Assembly (NCBI GenBank): GCA_935421135.1
Contig: OW285193.1
Span: forward strand, 8,178,496 to 8,242,495
Direction of reading: 5' to 3'
DNA: 64,000 nucleotides
From: Bugulina stolonifera
Lineage: Eukaryota; Bryozoa; Gymnolaemata; Cheilostomatida; Bugulidae
The number at the start of each line of letters is the position of its first letter. Position 1 is the first letter of the stretch. The notes beneath the pieces are model-generated. The model ran no database searches and was not told the origin of the DNA. It worked only from the letters and a program-made list of their open reading frames with translations. Position numbers and translations under genes: made by a program. Below are positions 44,601 through 59,600 of this stretch, piece after piece.

Positions 44601-47600
44601 ACACAGCTATGACATTATCAGCTACAAGTCTTGATGGTTGTTTACAAACATTAAGCATCACACTTCGAACACTATCACAGCATTGTAACCCAGTTACAGC
44701 ATCAAACCACCAGTTACAGCATCAAACCAACAAAACAGCCAATGCCAAAGTCGAGAGATGTTAAACAAGTACAAAATATGTACGGATTGAGACCGATTTC
44801 ATCAAATAATTGAGAGTGTGGAAACGATAGAATAGAATAGAATGTCCCTGACCTTTACCCTTGTACTACAGGATAAAATCAAGGTGAGAAGAATTGCTGT
44901 TAACCTACGATACCCACCTTAATAGGTGACAGAAACAGGCGTTCCAAGCTAAGAATTTGAATTGTGATGGGTTCACATATATTTCAGATAACACACATTA
45001 TCTTAGCGTTGCATCAACAAGAACGAGTATTAGTTATTATAAAAATATATAAAAGTAATTAAAAATGTACAACAAGTATCTATGTAATATAATATATTAC
45101 TATTTATTCTGCTGCCGAAACAAATAAACTTAAATTTAATTATGTTGACTACATGAAGGCGTAATTTGATATTACTTAAAATCTTTACCGAAGTTCTTTG
45201 TAAAAATGAATAATTTAAGAATTTAATGTGCAGTAGGGAAAGGCATGATTCCTTGTGTACAACCAGTACTAAAAATAAGTGAACATGACAAAACAATAGA
45301 TTACATTATTGCTCATCAGGAGTATCAATAAATGCATACAGTCTATTTATCTTTACGATTGAAGTGTTATTTCATATGCATACTGATAATTGGTTATCTT
45401 TTGATATCGAGATTAATTAATTCAGCACAATGCCTGCCAGCTGGTTATCGACTACCCTGGATATTACCCAATGGTGCTACAACTCCCAGCACTGTGGGTA
45501 CAGGTAAATATTTGTACAAAACAGACTGCATTGTGAGCTTACATACACCTGTCTACCCTTCAGCAATAATAATAAAGTTACTGTCAACTGACAGTGTTGT
45601 TTGTATTTCTTAACATTCTGATAACAAATAACCCCCTCGAATTTCTTGGTAGTTAGATTTGACCATTGACTGCTATAATAGGAAGCAAAGAGTTATGAGT
45701 GCGTAATGGAGTTAAATCACACGGCTACAGTTTCCAAATCTGTCTCTAGAGTGTCGCTTATCTACAGTAATAAATGAAACAATAACTAGTGGGTTTGATA
45801 TTGAGAGAACACACAATCATGCTGATATAACAGCCTTTAGTTTCGATTCAACTGGTTGTTTCACTCTCTGTAGAATTTAAAATTAGATGTTCCACATTTT
45901 AACGTATTTATATTAGTTTTAATGAGTAACAATTCATGCACAAACATCACTGTATTGGTAACACTGGCATATTAGTGAAGCAAGCACTAAATTAGCACTA
46001 AGCACAGCATAACACAGACTGGCATATTTTAGGTTGTTTTCCACTCTCCACATGGAGTTTTCCCCTCTGTAGATGCATGCTTTTAGCCCTACTACTTCAC
46101 ACTTGACTGTATTTTATCTGTATGATTGTTGTATTGTAATGGCTAGTGATAGTTGATGTTCATGAGATTATGTATTCCCCATAGTTCCTATGGTTATTCA
46201 GGTCCTTAGGCTAGTGTCATGGCTGTATGTCTACATAACTAATATACATGAATGATGGCCTTTGAATGTTCTACTGTATAGCCAAGGAAAGACAGTCAGC
46301 AGCAGTAGTGAATAGAAAGCAGTTAGTTGACTACAAGCAAGAGAATGTAAGGTTACATCATAGCAACAATATATTATACCACAGTTAGCCTGAGTTCTGC
46401 ATGCAGACACCACATGATACGAGAGGGTGAGAATGGCAAGAGTTAGTTGACTACTAGGGAAGCTGAGAACTCGGTGACAACCAATCACTAGGTTGGTTAC
46501 TATGGTACACACAACTAGTCACTTACTAATTTGTTTTTGTTTGAAGACTTGCCCTTGAGTTTAGCAGATTGGTTGCTATGTGAATGAGTAGATCCATTGG
46601 TTATTATATCCGGTTGATGTTGTGCTAATGTTATACTACTACGACTGTCCACAGAGGACGCTGGTGCTACTGCTGCCGATATGCCTTCTGAATGCAGCCC
46701 TTCACCATTAGCCGTAGAATAGCTGTTTATATTGGTGTAATAAGGAGCGTTAAGCGTAGCGGGACATGCAGTGTTGATAGAGTTACTATTACCGCTGCCC
46801 AGTGCTGCTGCTAAAGTGTTAGTCAGCGTGGATGATGGTGGAGTATTACCCCTGCTTACACTGTGTGATGAAGTCGAAGGCGATGTGTCACCATTTCTAA
46901 ACATTTTGGAGCTGTTGTTATTCTCGTTAGTATTAGCGTAACGGTCAGATGTCTTCAACTCCTTCATCATATCGTCTATGAAAGACGTTCCAAAACTCAA
47001 TGATTCCTAAAAACATGAAAACATTATTATGGTTAGAGTAACGACAAATTGCTTTTAGCTACTTGAACCCGTCCACTTCAAACAGTAGAATTGATAGATG
47101 AGATAGATGAGAGATACAACTTTCCTATTACTGAAAACAGATAAATAATATTGTGTGCAATCCAGGGGACTTATACAGTGCAGGTAATAATTCAAGATTT
47201 ATGGAAGCTAGGGAGAGTGTTTGGAGGTAATCTTTCTACTGCAAGCATGTTCAGTATCGATAGTCATAAATTGTTTTATCAACAAACAGCGAAAACAACA
47301 TTACGATTTATTATCATACATTGATCTGGTCTTGGAGGAGAGTGGTGCAGATGTATTTTCATATTAACAGAACTCTGGAAGTTATGATTGCGGAATGAGT
47401 CAGACAAGGTAGTGATTATGCTAATCATGGATTATCTAGATAATCTCGAGATGCAGACGCTGATTAACAGGCACTACCATGTCTGTATCATGTCAGCGTT
47501 TAATTCTAACTACAATAATATTCCCAGAAATCTTTGCACTCACAGAGTCTAAGCACTAATAGCAATCTCATAGACTGAGGTACTCACCGATAGACCGAGG

Positions 47601-50600
47601 TCTGGAAACTGGAAGTCGCTGAGGTCGTCTTCAGGTTCTGTGATTGTATCTGTGGTGGTGGGTTGAAAGGAGACTGAGGAGGTGGTGGTGGTAGGTGGAG
47701 GTGGTGCCGGTACACTCGGTCTATTACCGTTAGTTAAAGGGGGTGTGACTACAGGTATGTGGGAGTTAGCTCCTCCGCTACCGCCACTATGTGAACTCTT
47801 CAATGTACTAGAACCTATGTATACAGACAGATAATAACATATACGCAACTTCACGATAAGAATATTACACTGATTAAAAGATATGACAGCGCCTCTTTAC
47901 GCACAACTCCATATTTTATCCTTGCTAAGCCAAGAAGTTCAGTCTGAAGTAAGATGCGGTGTAAATAAAAGTAACACTACAAAGACAGGAGATGCAGTAC
48001 AGCATTACCAACATAGCAATAACATACCTTGTAATACATGTTGTAATATTACATACTACATGTACATTTGTACATTCAACAATAACTATAAACATACTAC
48101 ATAATAATATGATAGGAAAAAAATTTGAAAATTACATTTCAATAGACAACTTAACAACAACTCTGGTATTTATTGTATCCAGGATAACTAACTACTTACG
48201 TTGAATGCCAAGCCCCTACCCTACACTATAGACTTATCCCTAGCAATACGAGAACACAATATCTAACAACTGTAGTTACTGAATGCTGCGGCTACACTGA
48301 AATAGTAGCATAGCGCCAAACGATTATAATCAAAGGATGCGTGACATGAACAACTGTGCACGCATGATTGCATGTCAGACAAGCAAACAAGTACCCACAG
48401 TCCGTAATACATGTACGTGAATGTGAATAGCCCTTATTCACCGAGTCGATAAGAGATGCCAAGCCCCCTGGCTAATCATCATATACTGCACTTCGTCACC
48501 TACGACTGAGGGAGCTGCAGGGCTGCAGGTCATATAACCGAGTGTGTGTAAACCTTATTATTTACTCTTCTTGTTGGCGTTACAATTGACGGTAAATTTG
48601 AGTAAGGCTCCAGTTCTAGTCAAACATTACCTATGATAATGTTATGCTGAATACACCTTAAAAAGGAATATTAATGTACAGAAAGAATGCATGAGGAATT
48701 CCGTTTCCTTTTCTATCAAGTTGTCAATGAGTCTTACAAAGCGAACTGTTTAACTTAGATATTTCCTCTGCAGAAGAAGTAGAGATGTTCTATTTTAATT
48801 AAATGCAAACCAATTCAACAATTTAATCTAAAACCATCCAATGTGAAAAAACCTGGTTAAATCAGATAAAAATAAAAACTTAATTAAATTAATTCAAGAA
48901 ATTAAGTATAATATTCAGGTACTCCTCCTCATGAACACCTGTTGGCCTGATGCTGTTCCTCTGAAATCTCAGTTCCTACAGTCGTCTGGAGCATGGTGCG
49001 GGAACCACACATATACCCCCCCCAAACTAGACCACAATTCCAACACCCAAGCTAAACAGTGATATAGTAACAATACCTGATCCGCCGCCGCTGCCCTTGA
49101 TAGGTATTATAGTCTGCACTGGTTCAGAGCCGATGCTGGGTATATCCCCAAATGTGATTCCGTCGTAGCCAATATGGCCGGTGTGCCGCAGATCATTCTC
49201 AGGTTTCCCGATCATATCTGCTGTGAACCTTTTCTTTTCCTGATTCCTCGGGGAACGGGATGAAGAACTGGTTTGTTTCTTCATTGACTCTAAAAATAAT
49301 AACTATAATATATTAATACTAATACATGACAAATATGGGCACTTCCCGTCTGTTGGCAGGCGAATTCACATTAATATACCACGGTAGAGTCTGGCATGTG
49401 TAGTACATCTAAGAAAGTATGTAAGTAAAATAATTAGTTTGCAGTGTGCAGATACAGCCTGTGATATATTAAATTAAATAAAATAATACATTATTTTATA
49501 ACCTACCAAATCGAGAAAGGGTTTGTTCTTAAAAAGCAACATACCTTACTGCAATCATAAATATGAATGTCTAAAGGCTACAATACACCAAAACAGACTC
49601 CAACAGACCAGAGAGTTGGTGGAGAAAGCAAACCCAGAAAAAGGGTGACACTAGGAGCATGAGCTACCATCCATCCTGTACCTACTAATACCATTAGTAT
49701 ACGAAATGTAGATGGTAGAACATGGAGACTTGTATCTGATATCTGGAGGAGAGGGATAAACAGATTCAGATACAACATGCTGTTCAACTAAAGACACCTG
49801 CATGAGGTAGTCAGATGAGTAAGATGGCCAGGTGCACATGTCAAGTACCTGCTCACTGATTCATTAGCTATGAGTTATACAACTCCATCAATGTTCACCT
49901 GAAGGAATACTACAAGCAGATACTACTCACTCCTTAATCCTACCCACTAAATCCTACATTATCATGTCATCATACATTTGCATGTAAATACTTTGTATAA
50001 TTTAACAATGTATTACGGTTTTCCAAGCTTCAAATATCCTTTGTCTTGTCATGTAGTTTTCATATAAGTGCAGACAACTCCTGACTACATTACAATGTAC
50101 ATGTAGGTGCATTGTGCTTTTCTGTGATCAAATTATTTACTATACAAAGTGAAATTTGAATAAAGATCTGCACTGATTATAACTTAATTATACTCAAAAC
50201 AATATTTGATATGCATTCCCCATCACTATGGATGAACAAATACTAGATCACACAGTATCATAGTATCAGTCTAAGTGCTGGTGATGTGGAGTTTGGAAAA
50301 CATGATTGTACTCCCTGACTGAACAGAATTACATGTCTGCGTATATCATTGCTATCATATCTCTATAATAACTCTACACTCCCACCGTGTCTACAAACTG
50401 GTAGAGATCATTGTCAGGATGGCCTAGGCATAGGGCACCTTACAGACACCTTGCGGACACCTTACAGCCACTTGAGGAACACAACAACATTGTCGATGGC
50501 ATCCACGACAGGATTATATTGTCAGACCAGTGTATAGATTGAATTAATACTATTGTAATCTTGTATTGTATGTATTTAATACTGTGTCAATCCATGATCT

Positions 50601-53600
50601 ATCTCTTCCATGTTATTAAATACATACTTTACCCATAAGATGATAGCTAGATTAATTAAAGATATCCTAGCCTAGCTTGTAAGGAGGGTGGTCAAAAGTA
50701 CGCTTCCCCTTCACTTCACCAAGGGTTTAGAGAACTTAGGCTTAGAAAAAGTTGCAATCACAAAATGACTCTGGTTGATCTGAATCAGGAAAAAACAAAA
50801 GAAAGGAATTTCAGTCCTAAAGAACCAGGATAGCCTAAAACCCTTGCACAATATTCTGCTGAAGTGGTTGCCAGGATTATATACTGATATTGTCGTAATT
50901 GTTAGAATAATATTGATGTCAGTATAATTTGCTTGCATTCAATAGACCTCCAAAGTTCATCTGGGCGCCATCCAAAGCTGAATAAATGCTGTAAACAAAA
51001 GTTGTTTCTAGCAACTAAACAAAAATAAAACCATAAAATTCAAATTTCAAGCAGCGCCTTGCCAAATATGCAAATTATATATTGTGTAGTTTCCTGAAGC
51101 AATAGTGGCCAAAAGGATGGAGTTGCTAAAACGGTAGGCGAGTCAGGGTGGAGATAATCAGTATGAATGGCTGCCCAAGAATACGAGAACTACTGTGAGG
51201 TGCCCATTTGATCAGAATTTAGTTGTCTAAACTGTCACATGTTTGATTCCCTGAATATCTTGGTTAAATTTAAATTTCCATGTTTAATTAATGTGCTAGT
51301 ATTAATAGCCATCAAACAATGTGGGGTAACATCTATGGGTGCTTCTATGGACAAATGCTGGAGGAACATAAATAATACAACTCTCTCTCTCTAGGGGAAT
51401 TGTAGGGAAATAAAATAATATTCTAACTAATCTAGAAATAAATGAGGAGCAGGCAGATGAAAGGCTTACCAAACACTTCGCTCACACCGTGAGCCACATC
51501 ACCTGGAACAGTTGTGAGAACATCCAGAATTATAAAATACTTTCCATGAAACCGAATGACAAATTCAAACCCAGTAATTCGTGTAAATAGATTTTGTTTA
51601 TACAATGCTAAAATACATTATGTCTTCTTCCAGATGAGAAGTGCATATCTAGACAGACGTCATGAGTTGTGATAGACTACTAATAGGAACACAACGAGAC
51701 ACACTGGAGCAAATGCTGTAGGTGGTGACTAGAGGTTATGTACAACTTGGTGGACAAGACATAACTATCACATGTAATAAACTCAAATAACCAAACTAGA
51801 GCCACACTGCTGCTTAAATAATAATCAACTGGAGATAAACTTAGCAGTGAGAAGTGGAGAAGTGTTAGAGGCCCCGACACTCCAGCATAGGAAGTGTTTG
51901 TGAGAGAAGCTACCGTCCCCAATGGCTTCCCTTACGTAAGAATGCTAAGTCTATATACTACTATGTGCACAAGCAGCGCTGCACCAACCAAATGTAACAT
52001 GGACTTGTAGGAACTATCACAGGGGAACTCTGGGGGCTGAGCATTCAGGAAGGAGTTACAATTCATCATCTACATGACATATTTATAGTTGGGCTCATAA
52101 ATACTACCAGCAGCAATCTGAAGGCTACTAGCCTCTGTCTCTAACAAGTATCTAGTGAAACTGAGTGGGCCTCAGTCTATCAGTAGCTAAAGTGTTTCAA
52201 GCCTGAGAAATGAAATGCACCATCAAGCTTTCATACTTACTTAGGAAGTGACTTAATGAACCTGTAAATAATAACTTGTTAGGTTTAGAGCTAAACACAT
52301 GGACTAGTGACCCCCAAACTACCAATTGGGTAGATTAAGCATAATAATTAAATAAGTGAGGTAGGCTGTAGAAAAATCTACCAGTGCCGGCTGTAATTGG
52401 CTACTAAAAGAATTCTCAATTTAATAATTTAGGGTTCAATTTAACTAGTAATCAGCAATGATGATAATCCATTTGGGAAAACTGGTCATAAGTGCTACAC
52501 TCTTCAGTTGACACCCATATATATGTACATGTACCTGGATATTATAGCACACATAACTAGAACTCTAGCAGAGATTAGCTGGAAAGAGTGAATCAGATTT
52601 GAGTCTAGTAAAAGTTCAAGTGTTTTCCTTAATCTAACCTGATGTAGATGAGATCTTAATATCGAGTATATACACAAGTGTTGACAGTTTGCCTAATTCA
52701 ACTTCAAGTAGTACTGAAATTGTTTCGCCAGCTAATCGACTTGCAAAAGTGAATTTAATACAAGTATCACCCACTACAAAGCAATACTATCAACATTCCT
52801 GCATATTTAATACAATTTAAATTTAATTACATAGCTACTTCAATGATAGTTATGCTGCATCAGCCCAAAATAAAACTAATATACATGTACATTACATATA
52901 TGTACCAGCTATGTTGTTAATGTTGACTGAGATGTGTGTATATCTTTCAAGTCATATTAACATAACTTTTTTATAGCTATATTAAATGCACACTTTTATT
53001 TATAACCTTTTATCCCCGACTATTAATCTGATATATGGGTAGCTATATTGGGATCTCAAGGTGCAGTCCAAGCTCCTTTGTCTACCCACAAGCATGTAGA
53101 AGGGTTTGGTCTACTCTGGTTATCACGATAGTTACCCTAGCTACCATGATGTTTACCTTAGTTACCATGGTGTTTACCCTAGCTCCTATGATGTTTACCA
53201 TAGCTACCATGATTTTTACCTTAGCTACCATTATGTTTACCTTAGTTACCATGATATGTCTGCCTTAGTTACCATGGTAAGTTTACCTTAGTTACTATGG
53301 CATGTTTACCTTAGTTACTACGATATGTTTACCTTAGCTACCAGATATTGTAACATACTTTTAGGAGGCTGTAGACTTTTGGTCTGTCTGCTGGTGAGAG
53401 GGGACGACTCCGGTTGTACAGGTACACAGTCTGTAGGGTTGAAGTATCCACTCTTACCGGCCTTGTTCACTCCCAGCCAGTACTGCCAAGTAGGGGCGTC
53501 TGCTGGCCTGTTGAAATACAGTACTCGTGATTGGATGATGCAATATCAGTAAACAACATTTGATTGGTTGATAACCATGCGCAAGATGAAATATGGTTGC

Positions 53601-56600
53601 GGAGATTACTGTGAAACTAACATAGTGCATGTAGGTTTAATAGTCTTACAACAGGGCTTTACTGTGATCAGCCTGCTAATGAACAATATTATTAGTGCTG
53701 TTTAATATAGTTAGGTGGAGATAACTTCTAACTCGAATCTATTACATGTAACTACATAACAAGTATACACAGTCATACTTTTTATCTATTACTATAATAC
53801 TGTCTCCCTCGTTAAACTGCATGACACCCGGCGCATCTGTACTAGATCTGATTGCCTTCATCAGTGTTGGTTTGATAGAAGTCAGCTCTGTGGTTATGGC
53901 AGCAAACTTAGGTCTGTCTTCAGGGTTGTGACTCCAACAGCGTAACATCAGAGCGTAGTGGTCAGTAGGGCATAGCTCGGGTCTCTCCAGTCTTCCCTGT
54001 GTAGGGGTGTCTATTGTCTGTAATATCTGTAATATAGCAGTGATATATATGTAATACATTAATCATATAATATAATATTTAGTGGTCACTTGCAGTCTAT
54101 GCAATACAATGGATATATATACACTGAACATGTTAGACAGTGGTCAAGTATCCATTATTCAGTGGTAATACAAACATAATATTATGTTTTGTTGAAATGA
54201 CCTTGACACAATTGAGCAGTTAAACCACTACATTTAGTTACTGTTGACAACATATTAGCATACAAGTACATAACCTGACAATAAATTATAAACCCTGGAA
54301 TGCTTGTAGCCTTATACATAATTACAGAAATTAACTTGAAGATGAAACCCAAAGATTAGCATGGAATGTCTCAAGTATGACAGGAATATATTTATTTCTG
54401 TTGCAGAGAAACTTGTAGCAAAGATTTAGCATAAAATGTGAACTTCTCTATAGAATGTGATACATCTATGGGTTGATATTATCTTCAACTATGTACATGA
54501 GCACACGTAGATGTAGTAAAATATAACCAACCGCATTACTATTATTGCAGGTAAAATCAGTACAAGACAGATGCTTCAATATGCTCCACTGGCACACCAG
54601 CCAAAAGCTTGACGATAGGAATACGACACAAACAAACAAGTTTTATAGCATTGGATGATGATACTTTATATTGAGTTATGGTGCTATATCTTATGTTTAT
54701 ATAGAACAAGTTCTAACAGTTAGCTACTTGGGTGGTGCGTGATCTGTCTACCCCAACCACATAGAGCCTATAAAGGGTTTGCAAATGGGGACCATAACCT
54801 GTATACATAGTGTAGTGACTTGGATTATAGCAATAGTAGGACCTGCATCAGAATTCACCCAAATGCAACTAATTGACAAATTGTGAATTACAATAATCTA
54901 AGTAATAACTACAATTGGAAGTTGTCCTCTCGCGTGTGTATAAAATACATAAGAGGATAACTCCTAATTTAATTAATGATGCAGTAGGTAATGTAGTATA
55001 TGAAAGTTCTACATAAGGATAACAGGTTTTAGAATATCAAATATGTTGTTGTGATTGCTCAGGTGCAGATAAAGTAGAATCCCTCACATAGAAAAATGAT
55101 TTGTTAGCAGTTTTACAAAAGCTGAAACCAAATAAGACATGCTGTTGTATATTATTGTTCTATGTTACTCGTACTTAGTTCAATTCTACAATATTACTTG
55201 TAGATGTGTTACTGAAAGTTGGTTAAGTCTGTGTCATATCTACAAACCGGGTCAAGGAAACAACATGCTAAACCAATTAAAATAAAGAATAAGTTGGCTG
55301 TAGTAGAATGAAAGCGCTAGTGTAGGTGGAATATAGCAATAACAGTGGAACAACAATGCCAGCATTAACCTTTACCTCTTCAGAGTGTTCTGTATCATTT
55401 ATCTGTTTAAATTGACAAAATAACATTTTAAACACTGATAAACCCCTTCTACCAATATTGAACCGGTCACGGGTAGAAGAAAGCTGGAGTCGTCATGCCT
55501 TCCAATTGGAATACATGCTGAGTTGTGAGTGGAATCCAACGAACAACAGTTGATGGTAACGAAGAACACAATAACTTTTGATTCTAAACCAAAGACCATA
55601 TAAAATAATATTGAGTCTTTGGAGCCAATGTACTTAATGATGATTACATCAGACAAAGGGATGACAATTCCAAATTGATGACAAATTTCACAAGATTGTT
55701 GCGACTTCCAATTCAGAGATACTGCTTTCCCCCAAATAAATTCCTACCATACCATACCTTACCTTCCTTACATAAACTAGACCATTAATATAAATATATT
55801 CATAAAACACAAAAGAGCACAACATGATGCTAATATGTACAGCGAGGAACCAACCTCTGCCGAAGTAAGACCATCCCATGGTTTCTTTCCGTATGTAAAC
55901 ATCTCCCACATGGTCACACCAAACGCCCACACGTCACTGGCTGAGCTGAATCTCAGTAGATTTATACACTCTGGAGCACACCTGGAATATAGCAGAATGA
56001 CAAGATGGAATACTCAACAAGAGAGTATGGACTATGGAGTAGGTAACTCCTAATTAATATAACTACAATAAATCAGGACATGGAAAATCATGTTTATGCC
56101 AGCTCTAATAACACAAACTTATCGTCAACATTAATTGATACTCACCTAAAAATTACAAATTACTAAGTAATTACAATACCTGTATATTATATCACTCATA
56201 AACAAGGTATAGATGCAGCAAAGTCAATGTTTTCTACCATTATATTTGAAATAGGCTGTACTGATAAAGTCCTACCATGCAATGGGTATTTTTAGATCTG
56301 TTCTGTATTTTGACTGGTAGTATTCCTTATCTAGTCCAAGAGCCCTGGATAGTCCAAAGTCCCCAATTTTTACCTGCAGAAATAAAATTTAGGTATTGTG
56401 CAAAACTGTAAATAAAAGCAGCAGAGTGTCAATACTGCACAAAGAATCACTCGGAATCCTCTAATAAAGGAAGGACAACTTCCACAGTTCCCAGGTGCAA
56501 CAATTGCTTTCCCTATAATTGACCTAAACATACATGAATGTGGGCACATGCAAGTTATTAATATAATGTGATGACTGACTCTCAAGTAAAGTTCTGACGC

Positions 56601-59600
56601 CTTTGCTAAGAAAGTGATTCAGTTTGGTGAAAATGAGGTGCAAATAGGAGAGAGGACAACTTCACACTATAACCAATAACATGTTTATATACATGTAGTA
56701 GCTCTACAAGGAAATGTTGTATTACATAGCATCATACACACCTTGTGATGAGAGAACACGAGTATATTTCTAGCTGCAAGGTCCCTGTGTATAAGACCTT
56801 GAGCCTCCAAGTACGTCATTCCTGTAGCTATCTGGTGTGCGAAGGTACACAGTCTATTTACATTGAGGACCGTCCGCAAGGATTCATTGTGTAGACACTC
56901 CAGTAGTGATTTTAGTGGTGCATACTCTGTCACCTGAAACAAAAATATAGACATTAATCGACATATTATAGGACCAAATTGAATATCACCAGGATTGGTG
57001 ATAGAGATGGTGCCTGTCCCACAATTTATTTGGGTCCTAAGGCTAACAAGGCGAGATGTTACTGGTCATTTCCTGCTGATATGGTCAAAATGATTTACAA
57101 GAAATATTACTACATCTAATTCAAACGTACATGTATATGAAAAGGGTAGTTGGTTCTATTATGAAGTTAGTAGGAGTTACTCCCTCCATATAACAAGTAT
57201 TAGAATCACTAAGTCGATCAAAAAGATATAACATACAATCACATCGTTAATAGATTATTCAAAACACTAGAAAACAAAGATGTGACTGATATGCAAAAGG
57301 TTACAATGGTAAATTTATTATTCAAATATTAGATCATTATGACTAGTGATGAATAACAATAGAGGGTGATGAAGGGTACTTCATATATACCCATCATGGG
57401 TAATTACAGAGTACCATTGGCACAAAGAGATCTGTTAGCATGTAGTTTACTTCCAAACTGAATAGAGTCAATTAGCCACAATACCAGCCCATTGACCTCT
57501 GATATTGTGATATTATTCAAGTGTTATATTATTCAGATGTCTATGAGCTGTCATTAAAGTGAGACCAATGACCACTCTATACTGTGATGGTGAAGAGACA
57601 AATAGGTACTCAGAAATGGGCCTAATGTAACAAATGACTGACTCAGATACTATACATGTACATGTCTGAGCCTTGAAACTTCTTTTCCAAAGTTGCTGAG
57701 GCAAAATATCAGAGGGGTAGAAATGATTCATTTTGGACCGAATGAGTCACCATGTTTATTTTTCCTCATGTTGGATGTAAACAAAACAATAAGGATTGCA
57801 TCAAAAATGTGAACCATTCAAATATTTGGCTAGCCAGTATGGATTATTACTAAATAATAATGATCGTATGACATTACTTGCAACATTGTATTGTACCAAA
57901 ACAACATGGCCTACCAGCAGGATAACACAGTGATTTTTCAACAGCCTGTCACATCATGAATATGAAATGAATATGGATACAGTTATATCAAGAATCCCCC
58001 AATTATGTATACTACAATTATATATCAATACTACATTATCCAGTATATAATACATTTACTAGTAACAATATTATACCAATAGGTTAGTAGAGAGTTGTAG
58101 ATACTTGTGTTAGAGAGACCTTATATAGTATGAGCAGATAATATAGTTAACCATAGAGAATTACAGACAGAAATACAGCACTTGATTGACTTGAACAAGT
58201 ACCTAATTTTCTAAACATTTCCAATGATATTTCCAAACAGCTGCCATATTTTATAGATTTACAAAAAATATGTAAATATTACGCAATATCTACATCTACA
58301 TCAGCCATGTAGCTTGGCACTCTGAGGTCACATGACTAACACTGTTATGCCAATTAATGTTATCAATGCATTCTGTTAGATCTCCTTTCTTATCTAAATA
58401 AATAGTTTAGTTAGAAATCTGCAGACCTCAGTCTAAAGTACTACCAAGTTTAATCATGGATATCCATGAGTTCAGCAAATTTCCAGAAGTTCCTCAACTG
58501 GTGAGTAATAAAGCTAGTATGCTGACACATCTACCTTGGTATGATGAACTATGTGTGTGAAATAGGATAACAAACTGGCCATGTTTATGAACATTACAAA
58601 CATCCCACTTAGTATGAGTTATCTCCCCTGCACATCACAAAGCTCTACCAGGGTGGTGTATGCATAGGCCAGTACCGCTAGGCCTACAGTACAGTACAAA
58701 GTATTATTACATGTATATCTGGTGCAATTCTTACCAGCATTAGTTCTTTGTCCTGCTGAAAGACGATGCCATAAAAAGTGACAATATTTGAGTGGCTGAC
58801 TGACTGCATGCTAGTAGCTTCCTTTAGAAACTCCTGTAGCCCGTGCTCCAACCGGTCCTGACTCAGACTTTTGACGGCCACCTCAATCTACACACAAACA
58901 CACATACATTTACAAATAGGCCGTCAAAAATACTACCTCTATCAAAAATCTCAAAAATTGACAACATTCGTTTGTATACTTTTATACTTTTCCAGTCGGA
59001 GTATAGAAGTACTCAAAGAATAGGGGCTGAAATTCGATGACAATCATTGGTCATGTCACAGGAAGAGTGTCTAGTTTAAAACATCCCTTATTAGCCCTTC
59101 ACTACGATGACAGCATGGCGAAGGAACACTTTGGCCTCTAATAGAGAAAAAGGCATGAATCTGTGAATCAGCGCATTCCCTCATTTTGACCAGTTTTTAA
59201 CTTGACAAAACGTTATCCAAGTTAGAATTGGTTCGTTGTAGGCTAATGCCATTAGATGTTTACAAGAAGTTGAGAAGTAAAGAGTGATTGGTTGGTTACC
59301 TTTTGACCAATATCATTAGTATATAGACCATGTCGGACAACTCCAAACTCTCCTTCTCCAATGTCGTTCTGTACTACTATCTGTTCCATTGGTATGATTC
59401 TCCGCCCTACCACTGGTACAGGGGATTGTGGGGCATCCATGTCTGAGCTGATAACACTACTCCTTGAGTTTCTCACACCACCAGGGTTCTCACTGGACGA
59501 CCGTGTCAGTCTCTGTAATAGAAGAGGCAGCACATTTGGTGACATGATACACAAGGGCAAGTGGTTGCAGGGTGATCACCTTGGTTAAGATCTAGGAAAG

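Noticed and set aside
53035..53291. Two plus-strand frames with seven-residue periodicity
   Set aside because: They are read-through of a 21-bp minisatellite in an intron.
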